Notes: a model not told the origin generated them from the letters alone. Shown: positions 8,614 to 16,443, numbered from the stretch's first letter. The stretch: DNA of 34,429 nucleotides from an uncultured Bacilli bacterium (GCA_947629475.1 CANRDV010000011.1:1-34429), one strand, 5' to 3'. Program-made: numbers and translations.

Positions 8614-9222
8614 TTATTTAGTCATGACTTTTTTATTCCAACTTCTTTTACCACATTTTGGACATTTAAAATATCTGATGGCAACAATATGGGGAGCAAA
8701 TAAAATTTGCATATAAGTTGGTGTATATTTATGATGACATTTTTGGCATTCAAAGTATCCTGCATCAACTTCAAATTTCAATGCAATAAAACCTGCTATT
8801 GAAAATATTATTGTTGAAACACATATAATTGTTCCAAGTAATACTCCTTCTTCTAAAGTATTTACTGCTAGAAGAATAATTCCTACATAAAACAATACAC
8901 TAACAATTAATATTATCCACATAGAAAACAGTAATTCTTTATTTTTAATTTCTTCTTGTCTAGACATTTCAATTAATAATTCTTCAGTTTTCTTATTATA
9001 CTCTTTCATATCAATTCTCTCACCATTCAAAAGTTCATTAACATTAATATCTAATATATTACATAAATCTAAAATCTTATCTGCATCAGGTAAAGATAAT
9101 CCCCTTTCCCATTTAGATATTGCTCTATCTGTAATATATAATTTTTCTGCAAGTTGTTCTTGTGTTAAATTTTGTTTTTTTCTACAATCTGCAATAAACT
9201 TTCCAATCTTAATCAAATCCAT
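8614..9222 (-). CDS. XRE regulator with two membrane helices and a zinc ribbon
   Basis: A 202-residue protein. Residues 5-60 form a Cro/C1 HTH (LYITDRAISKWERG). Two hydrophobic helices follow (about 98-120 and 124-148). The tail carries CxxC (ECQKCHHKY) and CPKCGKRSW, a four-Cys zinc ribbon. This is a common Firmicutes layout for membrane-tethered XRE proteins, which may sense the envelope. GAAAGGAG lies about 10 nt before the ATG. It shares HTH sequence with the 1-245 and 11026-11754 genes but has a different tail. A terminator follows. The target is unknown. Confidence 0.88.
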   Translation of the reverse strand: MDLIKIGKFIADCRKKQNLTQEQLAEKLYITDRAISKWERGLSLPDADKILDLCNILDINVNELLNGERIDMKEYNKKTEELLIEMSRQEEIKNKELLFSMWIILIVSVLFYVGIILLAVNTLEEGVLLGTIICVSTIIFSIAGFIALKFEVDAGYFECQKCHHKYTPTYMQILFAPHIVAIRYFKCPKCGKRSWNKKVMTK

Positions 9223-9297
9223 GAACTTTTTTCTCCTTTCATGACCTAAATATACTCTAAATCATCAAATATTTACACATACTAATGGTTGAGTTTT

Positions 9298-9315
9298 ACA
9301 AATTACTATTTATCT
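9298..9315 (-). repeat. Array motif copy
   Basis: Minus-strand AGATAAATAGTAATTTGT between the VanZ-family gene stop and the zinc-ribbon HTH gene promoter region. Confidence 0.8.
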
Positions 9316-9329
9316 AAATAACATATCTT

Positions 9330-10664
9330 TTACTTTAAATTATTTAAGTAATCACAACTTTTACTATTTATCTCATAATCAAGAGGAAGTGTATAACTAT
9401 TATTAGTTCCTGTATAAATATCTCCAATAGCACAAATCAACATTTGATAATATTTTCCTTTATATATTGTATAAGAATTATCTTTTGAAACAAATGCTAT
9501 TTCTGTTAAAGGATTTATATCAATTTCAACATTATTTGTTTTATTTTTAACATCATTTAAATATCCAATATAGTCATATATGATTCCATCTTGGGTTATA
9601 TTCATACTTTCAATATTATAAAAATAACTATTCCCATATTCTGTATCAGCAATTAATACTTTACCAATTTCTTTATTAGTTTTAACATCAACATTAGTTA
9701 TTATTTTTTCTTTTTTAATATTCATTTTTTTCTCTAATTCTTCAGTAATATAATTACTTTTTATAAAGTTCTCTACATCATAATTCATATCCATAACTTT
9801 TATTATTGAAGTGCCATAATTACAATCACTATAATAATGATAATTATTATAATCTGTAATATGAGTTTTTTCATATTCTATACATTTTAAATTACTTAAA
9901 TCAGCCTTTGCATTTTTTAATTGATAATCATAACTAATATCATATAAATTTTTTATACTAAATAAAAGCGATATTAATATCAAAATAATATACATTATAT
10001 TAATGGTTATTTGACCAATTTTTTTGTCTATAGTTAATTGCATAAACAATTTATTAATTAACCTAATTAACATAGTTTTTCTAATAATGATATAAAATAT
10101 AATTGCTCCTAAAAAATTAAGTAAACAATCATCTATATCAAAACTTCCTATGTTAAAAATAAATTGCATAAGTTCTATTATAATTATTAAAGTAAATATA
10201 GTAATAATATATTTTTTAATGTCTTTAAACTTCTCATTTATTAATGGTAGTAATACAGAAAGTGGAGTCAACATTAAAAAATTTCCTATAATATTATATA
10301 ATCCAAATTTTAAGCCTAGAGGACTATTTAATAGTTCTATAATTGATTTAAATGGTATAAAGTTATAATTATAATGTCGTATATTATTATTAATATAACC
10401 ACTACTACTTCTTGCATTTGAAAAAACAAATCCAATTAAAACTACAACATAAATTATTAAATATAAAATTAAATTTTGTTTTCTTTCTTTTTTATCCTTA
10501 ACCAAAAAAGAAGTAATCAAAAGCATAAAAGATGGGATAGCTAGAATATATACATATTTTAATTCTTTTAAATGATTGCTATCTAATTGGTAATAAAAGA
10601 TTAAAAGTAAATAAATAATTATACTAATAATAGTTATAAAATAATTTAAATATTTTTTTATCAT
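9330..10664 (-). CDS. VanZ-family membrane protein with large extracellular tail
   Basis: GAGGTG 6 nt upstream supports the ATG at 10664 (444 residues, not the ORF-track 454). The first ~205 residues have five to six membrane helices with VanZ landmarks: FIPFKSI, NIIGNFLMLTPLS and SFDIDDCLLNFLGA. A further helix near residue 225 leads to about 190 polar residues predicted outside. VanZ proteins modify glycopeptide/lipoglycopeptide susceptibility, but most family members have unknown roles and the extra tail is unassigned. It sits between an HTH gene and the decayed paralogue of the membrane-anchored family. Confidence 0.85.
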   Translation of the reverse strand: MIKKYLNYFITIISIIIYLLLIFYYQLDSNHLKELKYVYILAIPSFMLLITSFLVKDKKERKQNLILYLIIYVVVLIGFVFSNARSSSGYINNNIRHYNYNFIPFKSIIELLNSPLGLKFGLYNIIGNFLMLTPLSVLLPLINEKFKDIKKYIITIFTLIIIIELMQFIFNIGSFDIDDCLLNFLGAIIFYIIIRKTMLIRLINKLFMQLTIDKKIGQITINIMYIILILISLLFSIKNLYDISYDYQLKNAKADLSNLKCIEYEKTHITDYNNYHYYSDCNYGTSIIKVMDMNYDVENFIKSNYITEELEKKMNIKKEKIITNVDVKTNKEIGKVLIADTEYGNSYFYNIESMNITQDGIIYDYIGYLNDVKNKTNNVEIDINPLTEIAFVSKDNSYTIYKGKYYQMLICAIGDIYTGTNNSYTLPLDYEINSKSCDYLNNLK

Positions 10665-10729
10665 AACACACCTCATATTAATCATAGCATACAAATTTTT
10701 AGAAATATAGGGAAAATTTTGCCCATTTC

Positions 10730-10756
10730 ATAAAAGGACGAATTTTGTCCTTTTAT
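10730..10756. other. Perfect 10-bp hairpin at the broken end of the relic
   Basis: ATAAAAGGAC (10730-10739) and GTCCTTTTAT (10747-10756) pair perfectly around a 7-nt loop, exactly where similarity to the paralogues stops. It may be a terminator without a clear U-run, or a rearrangement scar. A near-palindrome GGGAAAATTTTGCCC lies just to the left. Confidence 0.55.
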
Positions 10757-10974
10757 AGGACAAGCATATTTCGTGATTTTCCAAGTAGTTTTTTTCGTTG
10801 TTTACACAATGATAATGATTTACTGATATTCCTTTATCCATATATTTCTTTAAAGTTTTTTCTTATTTTAATAATTGGACTATTATCAAAGACTTTTGTT
10901 TGTAAAATATCAAATACAACAATTCCTACCAAAACACCTAGAACAATTAAAGTAATTTTTAAACTCTTTTTCAT
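10743..10974 (-). pseudogene. Relic of the shared N-terminal module (paralogue C)
   Basis: The ATG at 10974 opens a frame MKKSLKITLIVLGVLVGIVV matching the 333-947 and 12787-13662 proteins. An ~11-nt deletion after NFK shifts the frame to an early TAA, giving about 46 residues. Out-of-frame similarity continues to the TAGGACA point where the two intact copies also diverge, and nothing of the C-terminal part remains. The usual AGGAGG is degraded to AGGAAA. Confidence 0.85.
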
Positions 10975-10988
10975 ATTTTTTTCCTAAT

Positions 10989-11006
10989 ACAAATTACTAT
11001 TTATTT
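10989..11006 (-). repeat. Array motif copy
   Basis: Minus-strand AAATAAATAGTAATTTGT, between the 11026-11754 HTH gene stop and the degraded ribosome binding site of the relic. Confidence 0.8.
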
Positions 11007-11025
11007 GACTTATATAAATTGTAAT

Positions 11026-11754
11026 TTATTTTCTTCTTAAACTTAATATTTTTTTGGGTTTATCTTCATTGTACGAAACAATAACATCTTGTCCTACTTG
11101 TGTAAGACTTTCATCCCAAGCAACTATTTTCTTTCCAACATATTCGTTATCATTGACATTATATTGGACTTGTAATGATGATGGAAATATAGCACCATCT
11201 AAAGTTGTTGTTCTAATAGTTTTTTTATTGATTTTCAACCACCATAATTTTTTTACTTTAATTATTTTTCCTATTGTTTCTTCATTACTCATAATTTGTT
11301 TACCTCCTAATAAATTACGAACTATAACCTCATTTATTATTAAAATAAATAATGCAATTATAAATGTATATTCTAATTCTTTTATACCCTTATAAAATGA
11401 ATATATAAACAAGATTAATATTAGTGTAATAGAAACATAAAAATCTAATAAATGTAATCTTTGTTTTTTCTTGCTATATAATTCATTATTTTTTAAAATA
11501 TTAACAACATTCTTATCAGACTTTTCTTTATAATCTTTATTACTAATTTTTTCACAAGCAAATAGTTCGTTTATTGTAATATCAAGTTCGTTACATAATC
11601 TTTCAATGATAGAATAATCAGGTAATCTTCTACCATTTTCCCAATTAGATATAGCACGATCAGTAACATCAAGTTTTAAAGCAAGTTCTTGTTGTGTCAT
11701 ATTTTTTTCTTTACGACATTTTGCAATAAACTTTCCTATTTTTTCTTGACTCAT
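11026..11754 (-). CDS. XRE regulator with membrane helices and C-terminal beta domain
   Basis: A 242-residue protein. The HTH spans about residues 5-60 (LDVTDRAISNWENG), two hydrophobic helices lie about 105-145, and the last ~85 residues form a beta-rich domain (GKIIKVKKLW..., QVQYNVNDNEYVGKK) resembling small DUF3592-like envelope domains. ATG at 11754 is preceded by GGAG. The first ~48 codons and promoter are nearly identical to the 1-245 gene, while the rest has diverged. It likely senses a membrane signal and controls neighbouring array genes; this is inference. Confidence 0.87.
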   Translation of the reverse strand: MSQEKIGKFIAKCRKEKNMTQQELALKLDVTDRAISNWENGRRLPDYSIIERLCNELDITINELFACEKISNKDYKEKSDKNVVNILKNNELYSKKKQRLHLLDFYVSITLILILFIYSFYKGIKELEYTFIIALFILIINEVIVRNLLGGKQIMSNEETIGKIIKVKKLWWLKINKKTIRTTTLDGAIFPSSLQVQYNVNDNEYVGKKIVAWDESLTQVGQDVIVSYNEDKPKKILSLRRK

Positions 11755-11831
11755 AATTTGCTCCTTTCATACTCAATTATAATATTTAATTATTTAAAAG
11801 TAACCAAACAGAGTGTGGAGTTTAACAAATA
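11611..11831 (-). repeat. Duplicated HTH start plus promoter block, copy 2
   Basis: Partner of 102-322. It includes the promoter (TTACTT, 16 bp, TATAAT) and the GGAG ribosome binding site. Identity fades within the coding region and upstream of the spacer. Confidence 0.9.
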
Positions 11832-11858
11832 ACAATTTATTCATATAATAAACTATAA

Positions 11859-12041
11859 CTATTTTTTATTCTTGCTTTTTTCATTAATACTTAATTGTGA
11901 AAAGATAACACTAAACAAACTTGGTATTACAGCATATCCTGCATTTACTTCTCCTTTATTTATTAGTACATAACCTGCACCAATAAAAGTTAATATACAA
12001 AATACAAATGATAATATTCTAAATATTTTCTGTTTTTGCAT
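11859..12041 (-). CDS. Small two-helix membrane protein
   Basis: A 60-residue protein with two predicted membrane helices (about residues 7-26 and 34-51) and a lysine-rich C-terminus. GGAGGT lies about 9 nt before the ATG, a strong site. It directly follows the 12073-12639 HTH gene (31-nt gap) and is probably co-transcribed with it. No known family recognised; the size and position suggest a regulator partner or immunity-like protein, but that is speculative. Confidence 0.75.
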   Translation of the reverse strand: MQKQKIFRILSFVFCILTFIGAGYVLINKGEVNAGYAVIPSLFSVIFSQLSINEKSKNKK

Positions 12042-12042
12042 A

Positions 12043-12072
12043 AAATTTTACCTCCTTCAAATTGTAACTATT
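12043..12072 (-). repeat. Divergent array motif variant
   Basis: Minus-strand AAAATAGTTACAATTTG followed by AAGGAGG, between the HTH stop and the small membrane protein start; similar to the array motif but with extra bases. Confidence 0.45.
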
Positions 12073-12639
12073 TTAATCACAAGAACCATTATTGTTTGTA
12101 AAATATTCTTCAATATTATTAACTGAATCTTTAAGATTATTAAAATCAACTATATCTTTTAATTCTTTTTCCATTTGGTTAGAACAATTATCACATTTGA
12201 AATAATTATCAATACCAAGTTCTATTTGATATTGTTCGTTATTTAAAGTACATATCATTGTTGCACTACTTAAAACATTATCCACATCTACCTTATCTTT
12301 TGTTCTAAAACTACTAAAAACAATCATAGCAATTACAATAAATATAATGTAAATGATAAATATTACTCCAAACACTTTTAGCAATTTAATAATTATACCT
12401 GCTAATCTTTCGGTATTACTTACCTTATTCAATAAAACTTCTTTTCGTTCGTTATCTAATAAGTCATCAATACTAACATTTAGGGCTTTAGATAATAATT
12501 TTAGTTGCTCTGGATTTGGTGCTGTTTCGTTTAACTCCCAATTAGAAATAGTTTGTCTTGTAACATTTACTTGTTCTCCTAATTGTTCTTGTGAAAGACC
12601 TTGTTTTTTTCTTAATTTTAAAATTTTTTCGCCTAACAT
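12073..12639 (-). CDS. XRE regulator with single membrane helix
   Basis: A 188-residue protein. The HTH covers about residues 5-58 (VNVTRQTISNWELN), a different subgroup from the other three array regulators. One strong membrane helix follows (about 88-110), then a ~75-residue outside domain with a CDNC motif that could bind metal or form a disulphide. GAAAGGAG precedes the ATG. The two-gene unit with the 60-residue membrane protein looks like a membrane-sensing regulator plus partner. Target unknown. Confidence 0.87.
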   Translation of the reverse strand: MLGEKILKLRKKQGLSQEQLGEQVNVTRQTISNWELNETAPNPEQLKLLSKALNVSIDDLLDNERKEVLLNKVSNTERLAGIIIKLLKVFGVIFIIYIIFIVIAMIVFSSFRTKDKVDVDNVLSSATMICTLNNEQYQIELGIDNYFKCDNCSNQMEKELKDIVDFNNLKDSVNNIEEYFTNNNGSCD

Positions 12640-12745
12640 ATTTTTTCTCCTTTCACATATAATTATAAATAAACTTCACTTAACAAATCTACCAAAGACC
12701 TTTTGAACTTTGTCAAAGAGTTTTAACATTTCAATAATTATTCAT

Positions 12746-12764
12746 ACAAATTACTATTTACTTT
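12746..12764 (-). repeat. Array motif copy
   Basis: Minus-strand AAAGTAAATAGTAATTTGT, just after the stop of the 12787-13662 gene. Confidence 0.78.
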
Positions 12765-12786
12765 ACTTTTTTATCTTTTTATTTAT

Positions 12787-13662
12787 TTAAATTTCTAAAT
12801 CGTTTATTGTCATATCTTTAGTACCTATATAAACATCTCTATTTCCATTTAAAGTATTACATTTAATAATTGTGTAATTACCATACTGATATATCATACT
12901 ACCACCATCTTTATATATATCGCCTGTTATATTGTTTTTATTTAAATCTTCGTTTGCTTTTTCAAGAATTTCATTCATTGTTATTTTATTTTGTAATAGT
13001 GCCTCTCTTAATGGAATACTATTTTCTGTTAATTCTGTATCACTATTAAAGTTTATAGCAATATGTCCTTCAAAAGCATATACATTATAATCTATATCTT
13101 TAATTTCATTTTTACCTATAATTAATTCTTTTTGTTTTGGTTTTATTGCTGTTTTTTGATAGAATACAAGATTAAATTGATTAATTAATTGTTTATTCTC
13201 TAAAAGTTTATCACCTGTTATACCAAGTTCGGCATCATCTCCTTGTAACGAAATTTCAATGATATATTTTCCATCAACTTCATATTTAAGAATATAAATA
13301 CCACTACCAATATCAATAGTATTTCCTAGTATTTCAACTATGTCTTTATAAGTCATAGATGGTGTGAGTTTTGATACTTGTTCAGATGTAACTTTAGACA
13401 TCGTATCTGTTACATTATTTTTTTTATAAATAGGACAGGTATATTTAGTGATTTTCCAAGTAGTTTTTTCTTCGTTGTTTCCACAATGATAATGATTAAC
13501 TAATATTCCTTTATCCATATATTGTACATAACCATCTTTAAAGTCTTTTCTTATTTTAATAAGTGGACTATTATCAAAAACTTTTGCTTGTAAAGTATCA
13601 AGTACAACAATTCCTACCAAAACACCTAGAACAATTAAAGTAATTTTTAAACCTTTTTTCAT
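12787..13662 (-). CDS. Membrane-anchored protein with shared N-terminal module (paralogue B)
   Basis: A 291-residue protein. Residues 1-79 (membrane anchor about 6-24, then DNSPLIKIRK...) match paralogue A closely. The middle (about 85-135) contains SKLTPSMTYKDIVEILG..., which resembles SmpA/OmlA-like or BLIP-like small alpha/beta domains of envelope lipoproteins; paralogue A lacks this insert. The C-terminal ~40 residues again resemble paralogue A. GGAGG lies 5 nt before the ATG. It follows a small membrane protein gene (23-nt gap) and a lipoprotein gene. An envelope role is likely; the function is unknown. Confidence 0.82.
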   Translation of the reverse strand: MKKGLKITLIVLGVLVGIVVLDTLQAKVFDNSPLIKIRKDFKDGYVQYMDKGILVNHYHCGNNEEKTTWKITKYTCPIYKKNNVTDTMSKVTSEQVSKLTPSMTYKDIVEILGNTIDIGSGIYILKYEVDGKYIIEISLQGDDAELGITGDKLLENKQLINQFNLVFYQKTAIKPKQKELIIGKNEIKDIDYNVYAFEGHIAINFNSDTELTENSIPLREALLQNKITMNEILEKANEDLNKNNITGDIYKDGGSMIYQYGNYTIIKCNTLNGNRDVYIGTKDMTINDLEI

Positions 13663-13677
13663 ATTTCCTCCATTTCT

Positions 13678-13696
13678 ACAAATTACTATTTATCTT
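13678..13696 (-). repeat. Array motif copy
   Basis: Minus-strand AAAGATAAATAGTAATTTGT; the first part encodes the end of the upstream small protein (stop TAG inside AAATAG), followed by the next gene's ribosome binding site. Confidence 0.85.
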
Positions 13697-13874
13697 TTTT
13701 ATCATTATATTTTTTAAATATTAGAGAAGTCAAAACTCCTAGCGAAATACCAAAACAAATTCCAACTCCAATTCCTGCATAACTATTTAATACTTTGCAA
13801 AAAACAATACTAAAAAGAATTGTCATTGATATTCCAACACTAAATCCAACACTTAAATATGATCCTCGTTTCAT
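13686..13874 (-). CDS. Small two-helix membrane protein
   Basis: A 62-residue hydrophobic protein with two glycine-rich helices (about residues 8-28 and 33-52) and a charged KKYNDKKDK tail. GAGGTG is 7-8 nt before the ATG. No homologue recognised. It lies between the lipoprotein gene and paralogue B in a tight minus-strand run, so it is probably in one transcript with them. Confidence 0.72.
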   Translation of the reverse strand: MKRGSYLSVGFSVGISMTILFSIVFCKVLNSYAGIGVGICFGISLGVLTSLIFKKYNDKKDK

Positions 13875-13888
13875 TTTTCACACCTCTT

Positions 13889-13904
13889 ACAATTACTATT
13901 TATT
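13889..13904 (-). repeat. Array motif copy (one base short)
   Basis: Minus-strand AAATAAATAGTAATTGT followed by AAGAGGTG, the ribosome binding site of the 62-residue protein gene. Confidence 0.78.
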
Positions 13905-13932
13905 TTTTTGATAAGCATAATTTTTTTTCTTT

Positions 13933-14469
13933 TTAATCAGCATAAGTTTCACATTTTAAATCTTTTAAAGAACATCTTAAATTTATATTTATAATATGTT
14001 CATTATTATCATCATCTGTCATGGCATAAATATAAATATAAATATAATCATTTTCTATATTATGTAGGGTTGCAGGTGAAATACTTTTATAATATTGAAA
14101 ATCTAACTTTTTTTTATCTACTTTTTCATGATTTAAACTATATTCATATATTTTATATCCATATAGAATATAAAGTTTATTATCATATAGTTCACTACCA
14201 ATTTTATCATTAAATTTTTCTAGTAAAATATAATCATCATCTTTCAATTCATAAAATAGTCCATATTCAAATCCTTCCGAATATTCAGGAGTAATATTAG
14301 CAATAGCATACGTTTGAGACCAACCTTCTGGTGTTGCCATATTATAGTAGATAGTATTTTCATTAGTTAAAAGATTATAATGTTCATAATTATCTTCTTC
14401 TTTTTTACATCCATTTGTTAATATTACTAAACTACAACATAATAAAATAGTTAATACTAATTTTTTCAT
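13933..14469 (-). CDS. Putative lipoprotein of unknown function
   Basis: GGAGG 5 nt upstream supports the ATG at 14469 (178 residues); the ORF-track start is a TTG inside the ribosome binding site. The N-terminus MKKLVLTILLCCSLVILTNGC is a signal peptide ending in a Cys with a somewhat non-standard lipobox (LTNGC). The mature part is acidic and Tyr-rich, with repeated short beta-like segments (YKIYEYSL, DYIYIYIYA). No domain assigned. It starts the run 14469-12787 of envelope genes and is preceded by an array motif copy. Confidence 0.75.
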   Translation of the reverse strand: MKKLVLTILLCCSLVILTNGCKKEEDNYEHYNLLTNENTIYYNMATPEGWSQTYAIANITPEYSEGFEYGLFYELKDDDYILLEKFNDKIGSELYDNKLYILYGYKIYEYSLNHEKVDKKKLDFQYYKSISPATLHNIENDYIYIYIYAMTDDDNNEHIININLRCSLKDLKCETYAD

Positions 14470-14482
14470 AAATTCCTCCAAT

Positions 14483-14500
14483 ACAAATTACTATTCATTT
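14483..14500 (-). repeat. Array motif copy (rightmost clean copy)
   Basis: Minus-strand AAATGAATAGTAATTTGT, just before the GGAGG of the lipoprotein gene. I found no clear copy to the right of this. Confidence 0.78.
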
Positions 14501-14538
14501 TACTAACATTAGAACATAATTTCACATTTTATATCATA

Positions 14539-15117
14539 TCAATATTTTATTTTAAATAAATCAAATACATCCAGTTTAACCTTTTTTAAGTTACTTTTTA
14601 TTTTTCTATTAGTATACTTTTTTGCATATATGTCTAAATACTTTTCTATCTTATTGATATCAAACTTCGAATTAATATAGCAATTTCTATTAAATAATTT
14701 TTGTATAATAAATATCGTAAACGTATTAGCATCTACCTCTATATCTTGTTTATAAAAATCTTCATTACCAAAATTTATATAATTATCAAAATTATGTTTC
14801 CAAATGGCTAATATATTTTTATCTTCTGATGACATATTCGGATTCAATATTTGTTGATATTGAAAGAAATGTCTATATTCGTGAGTTACAGAAAATATCT
14901 CATCATGTGTTTCCATATTATGTTTGTCTAAATTAATATATATAATATTATGTTCTGTAAAAAATTTTGCATTTATATCAATATATTTAATATCTACTTC
15001 TTGATCATTATAAATAATCTTTTTATTTTTTGCAATTACTAAATTAGGTTTAATTTTCAACCGTAATACTAATCCTAAAAATTCTATATATTTTTTATAA
15101 TATTCAACTATTTCCAT
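14539..15117 (-). CDS. Putative zinc metallopeptidase-like protein (HExxH)
   Basis: A 192-residue soluble protein with a zincin motif HEYRH (about residue 79) and, about 48 residues later, EVDANTF, which fits a gluzincin-type third ligand (ExxxDAxxF spacing). Proteins of this shape include IrrE/ImmA-like peptidases that cut repressors, but overall similarity is not enough to assign a family. AAGGAGATGG precedes the ATG. It lies directly downstream of the 67-residue acidic protein gene, and between HTH-regulator clusters, which makes a regulatory protease plausible but unproven. Confidence 0.65.
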   Translation of the reverse strand: MEIVEYYKKYIEFLGLVLRLKIKPNLVIAKNKKIIYNDQEVDIKYIDINAKFFTEHNIIYINLDKHNMETHDEIFSVTHEYRHFFQYQQILNPNMSSEDKNILAIWKHNFDNYINFGNEDFYKQDIEVDANTFTIFIIQKLFNRNCYINSKFDINKIEKYLDIYAKKYTNRKIKSNLKKVKLDVFDLFKIKY

Positions 15118-15162
15118 TTTTCCATCTCCTTAATTAACCTCATTTAATTTTCCAATATAATT

Positions 15163-15366
15163 TTAAATTTCCAAAGTATCTTCAATTTCTCCTGTTTCAT
15201 CATATTCAACAAACCAAACTTTTCCATTATCTTTTTTCTCTATTATCTCACAATCATTACAATTACCATCAGAATAATTTAAACTCACTATTAAATCTAA
15301 ATTTTGAACTTCATCGCCCATTTTCTCTTTGAATGATTTTAAAATTTTTTCTTCCAAACTTAACAA
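15163..15366 (-). CDS. Small acidic protein, TTG start
   Basis: A 67-residue acidic protein with a CNDC motif and a beta-rich C-terminus. The start codon is TTG at 15366, fixed by an excellent GGAGGT site 7 nt upstream. No family recognised. It precedes the HExxH protein by 45 nt on the same strand, so the two probably share a transcript. Confidence 0.65.
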   Translation of the reverse strand: MLSLEEKILKSFKEKMGDEVQNLDLIVSLNYSDGNCNDCEIIEKKDNGKVWFVEYDETGEIEDTLEI

Positions 15367-15437
15367 TCAAATTACCTCCCTCCTGAAAATAAGTAATTGA
15401 TATAATAACATTATACCATACTTGAATAATTATTACT

Positions 15438-15464
15438 ATAAAAAAAGATACCTTTTGAAGTATC
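15438..15464 (-). terminator. Intrinsic terminator
   Basis: Minus-strand GATACTT-loop-AAGGTATC followed by TTTTTTT. It ends transcription from the 15653-15967 gene. The remaining spacer to 15652 is AT-rich, with one small GGAC/GTCC hairpin and no gene. Confidence 0.75.
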
Positions 15465-15652
15465 ATTAATAATTTTAAAATATATTATTTAATTTTCTTG
15501 ATATCAGTTCTATCAACCAAATAATTAATTATTATTTTTTAAAAAGTTGAATAAATAAAATAAATTGAAAACACGGACAAAAAAAGTCCATAAAAAGATT
15601 TAAATTTAAAATAATATTTGATATAATAATGTTGAAAATCAAATATGTAATT

Positions 15653-15967
15653 TTATTTTAAAAACTCATCAAGAGATTTATCAAAAATCCAAGATAATTT
15701 GACTAAATTTTCAAGGCTAATATATTTATGCTTATCATTTTCATTTTCCAATCTTTTATAATGGACTATACTTATATTTAAATAATCAGCAATATTAGTT
15801 ATACTATATGGGTTTTCAGTACCCACAGCACCTCGATGCAGTTCTTTATATTTATTGTAGTACTCTAGTCTTAATTCATGTAAATTTTTACATATCTTAT
15901 GTCTAATTTTATCTATATCAAAATCATCAATTTTTTCATAAATTTGATATATCTCTAAAATTTTCAT
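15653..15967 (-). CDS. Small HTH (XRE-like) protein
   Basis: I prefer the ATG at 15967 (104 residues; GGGTGATCG upstream) over the ORF-track start at 16030, which has no ribosome binding site; the longer form is possible. The C-terminal ~55 residues form a Cro/C1-like HTH (SITNIADYLNISIVHYKRLENE). The first half is helical and charged. It lies downstream of a second HTH gene on the same strand and upstream of a terminator. It may autoregulate the divergent locus. No toxin partner is recognisable. Confidence 0.7.
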   Translation of the reverse strand: MKILEIYQIYEKIDDFDIDKIRHKICKNLHELRLEYYNKYKELHRGAVGTENPYSITNIADYLNISIVHYKRLENENDKHKYISLENLVKLSWIFDKSLDEFLK

Positions 15968-16077
15968 TTTTCGATCACCCAATATTATTATTGCATTTGC
16001 AGAATAATTTTTGGTATCATATAGAGACATTTGCTAAAAAGTGTGTTATAATTTATAGGTAAATGAATTTTATATAA

Positions 16078-16290
16078 TTATTTTTTGCGAACAATAACTT
16101 CTATGTCATGTGTTTTACAAATATTTAAAAATATTGATAAACTAACATTTGCTCTTCCATATTCATAATCTTGAATTGTTTTTGGACTTTTATGTATAGA
16201 TTTAGCAAATTCTTTTTGAGTTAATTCAGTCCATTCTCTTAGAATTTTAATTATATCTTTTACTTTATAATCATTAGCTCTTAACTGCAT
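16078..16290 (-). CDS. Small XRE-family HTH protein
   Basis: A 70-residue protein that is almost entirely an HTH domain (TQKEFAKSIHKSPKTIQDYE, residues ~24-43), similar in size to antitoxin-like or Cro-like repressors. AAGAAGGTG precedes the ATG and a TATTAT -10 lies upstream. It is divergent from the plus-strand unknown pair at 16444-18012, with a GC-rich hairpin in between, so autoregulation and control of that pair are plausible. Confidence 0.85.
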   Translation of the reverse strand: MQLRANDYKVKDIIKILREWTELTQKEFAKSIHKSPKTIQDYEYGRANVSLSIFLNICKTHDIEVIVRKK

Positions 16291-16365
16291 TTATCTATAC
16301 ACCTTCTTTCACAGTTTAACCAAACTAAATATATAATACACCAAAAGGGATTTTTAGTGTCTGAT

Positions 16366-16386
16366 TTGCCGGAACACATCCGGCAA
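16366..16386. promoter_or_regulatory. GC-rich perfect hairpin/palindrome between divergent genes
   Basis: TTGCCGGA and TCCGGCAA are 8-bp perfect arms around ACACA. It stands out in an AT-rich spacer, has no U-run on either strand, and lies between the divergent HTH gene and the plus-strand unknown gene. An operator or a recombination site fits better than a terminator. Confidence 0.6.
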
Positions 16387-16443
16387 TACAAGTTATTATT
16401 TACAAAAATAACAAAAATATACAAAGATTGGAGATGATAATTT

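Noticed and set aside
9340-9370. Array-motif-like AGATAAATAGTAA inside the VanZ gene end
   Set aside because: Only the first half matches and it is in frame within coding sequence; treated as chance or an old copy.
316-14500. The array motif as integron attC sites
   Set aside because: The motif is not an imperfect palindrome, lacks R/L core sites, and no tyrosine integrase is in the window.
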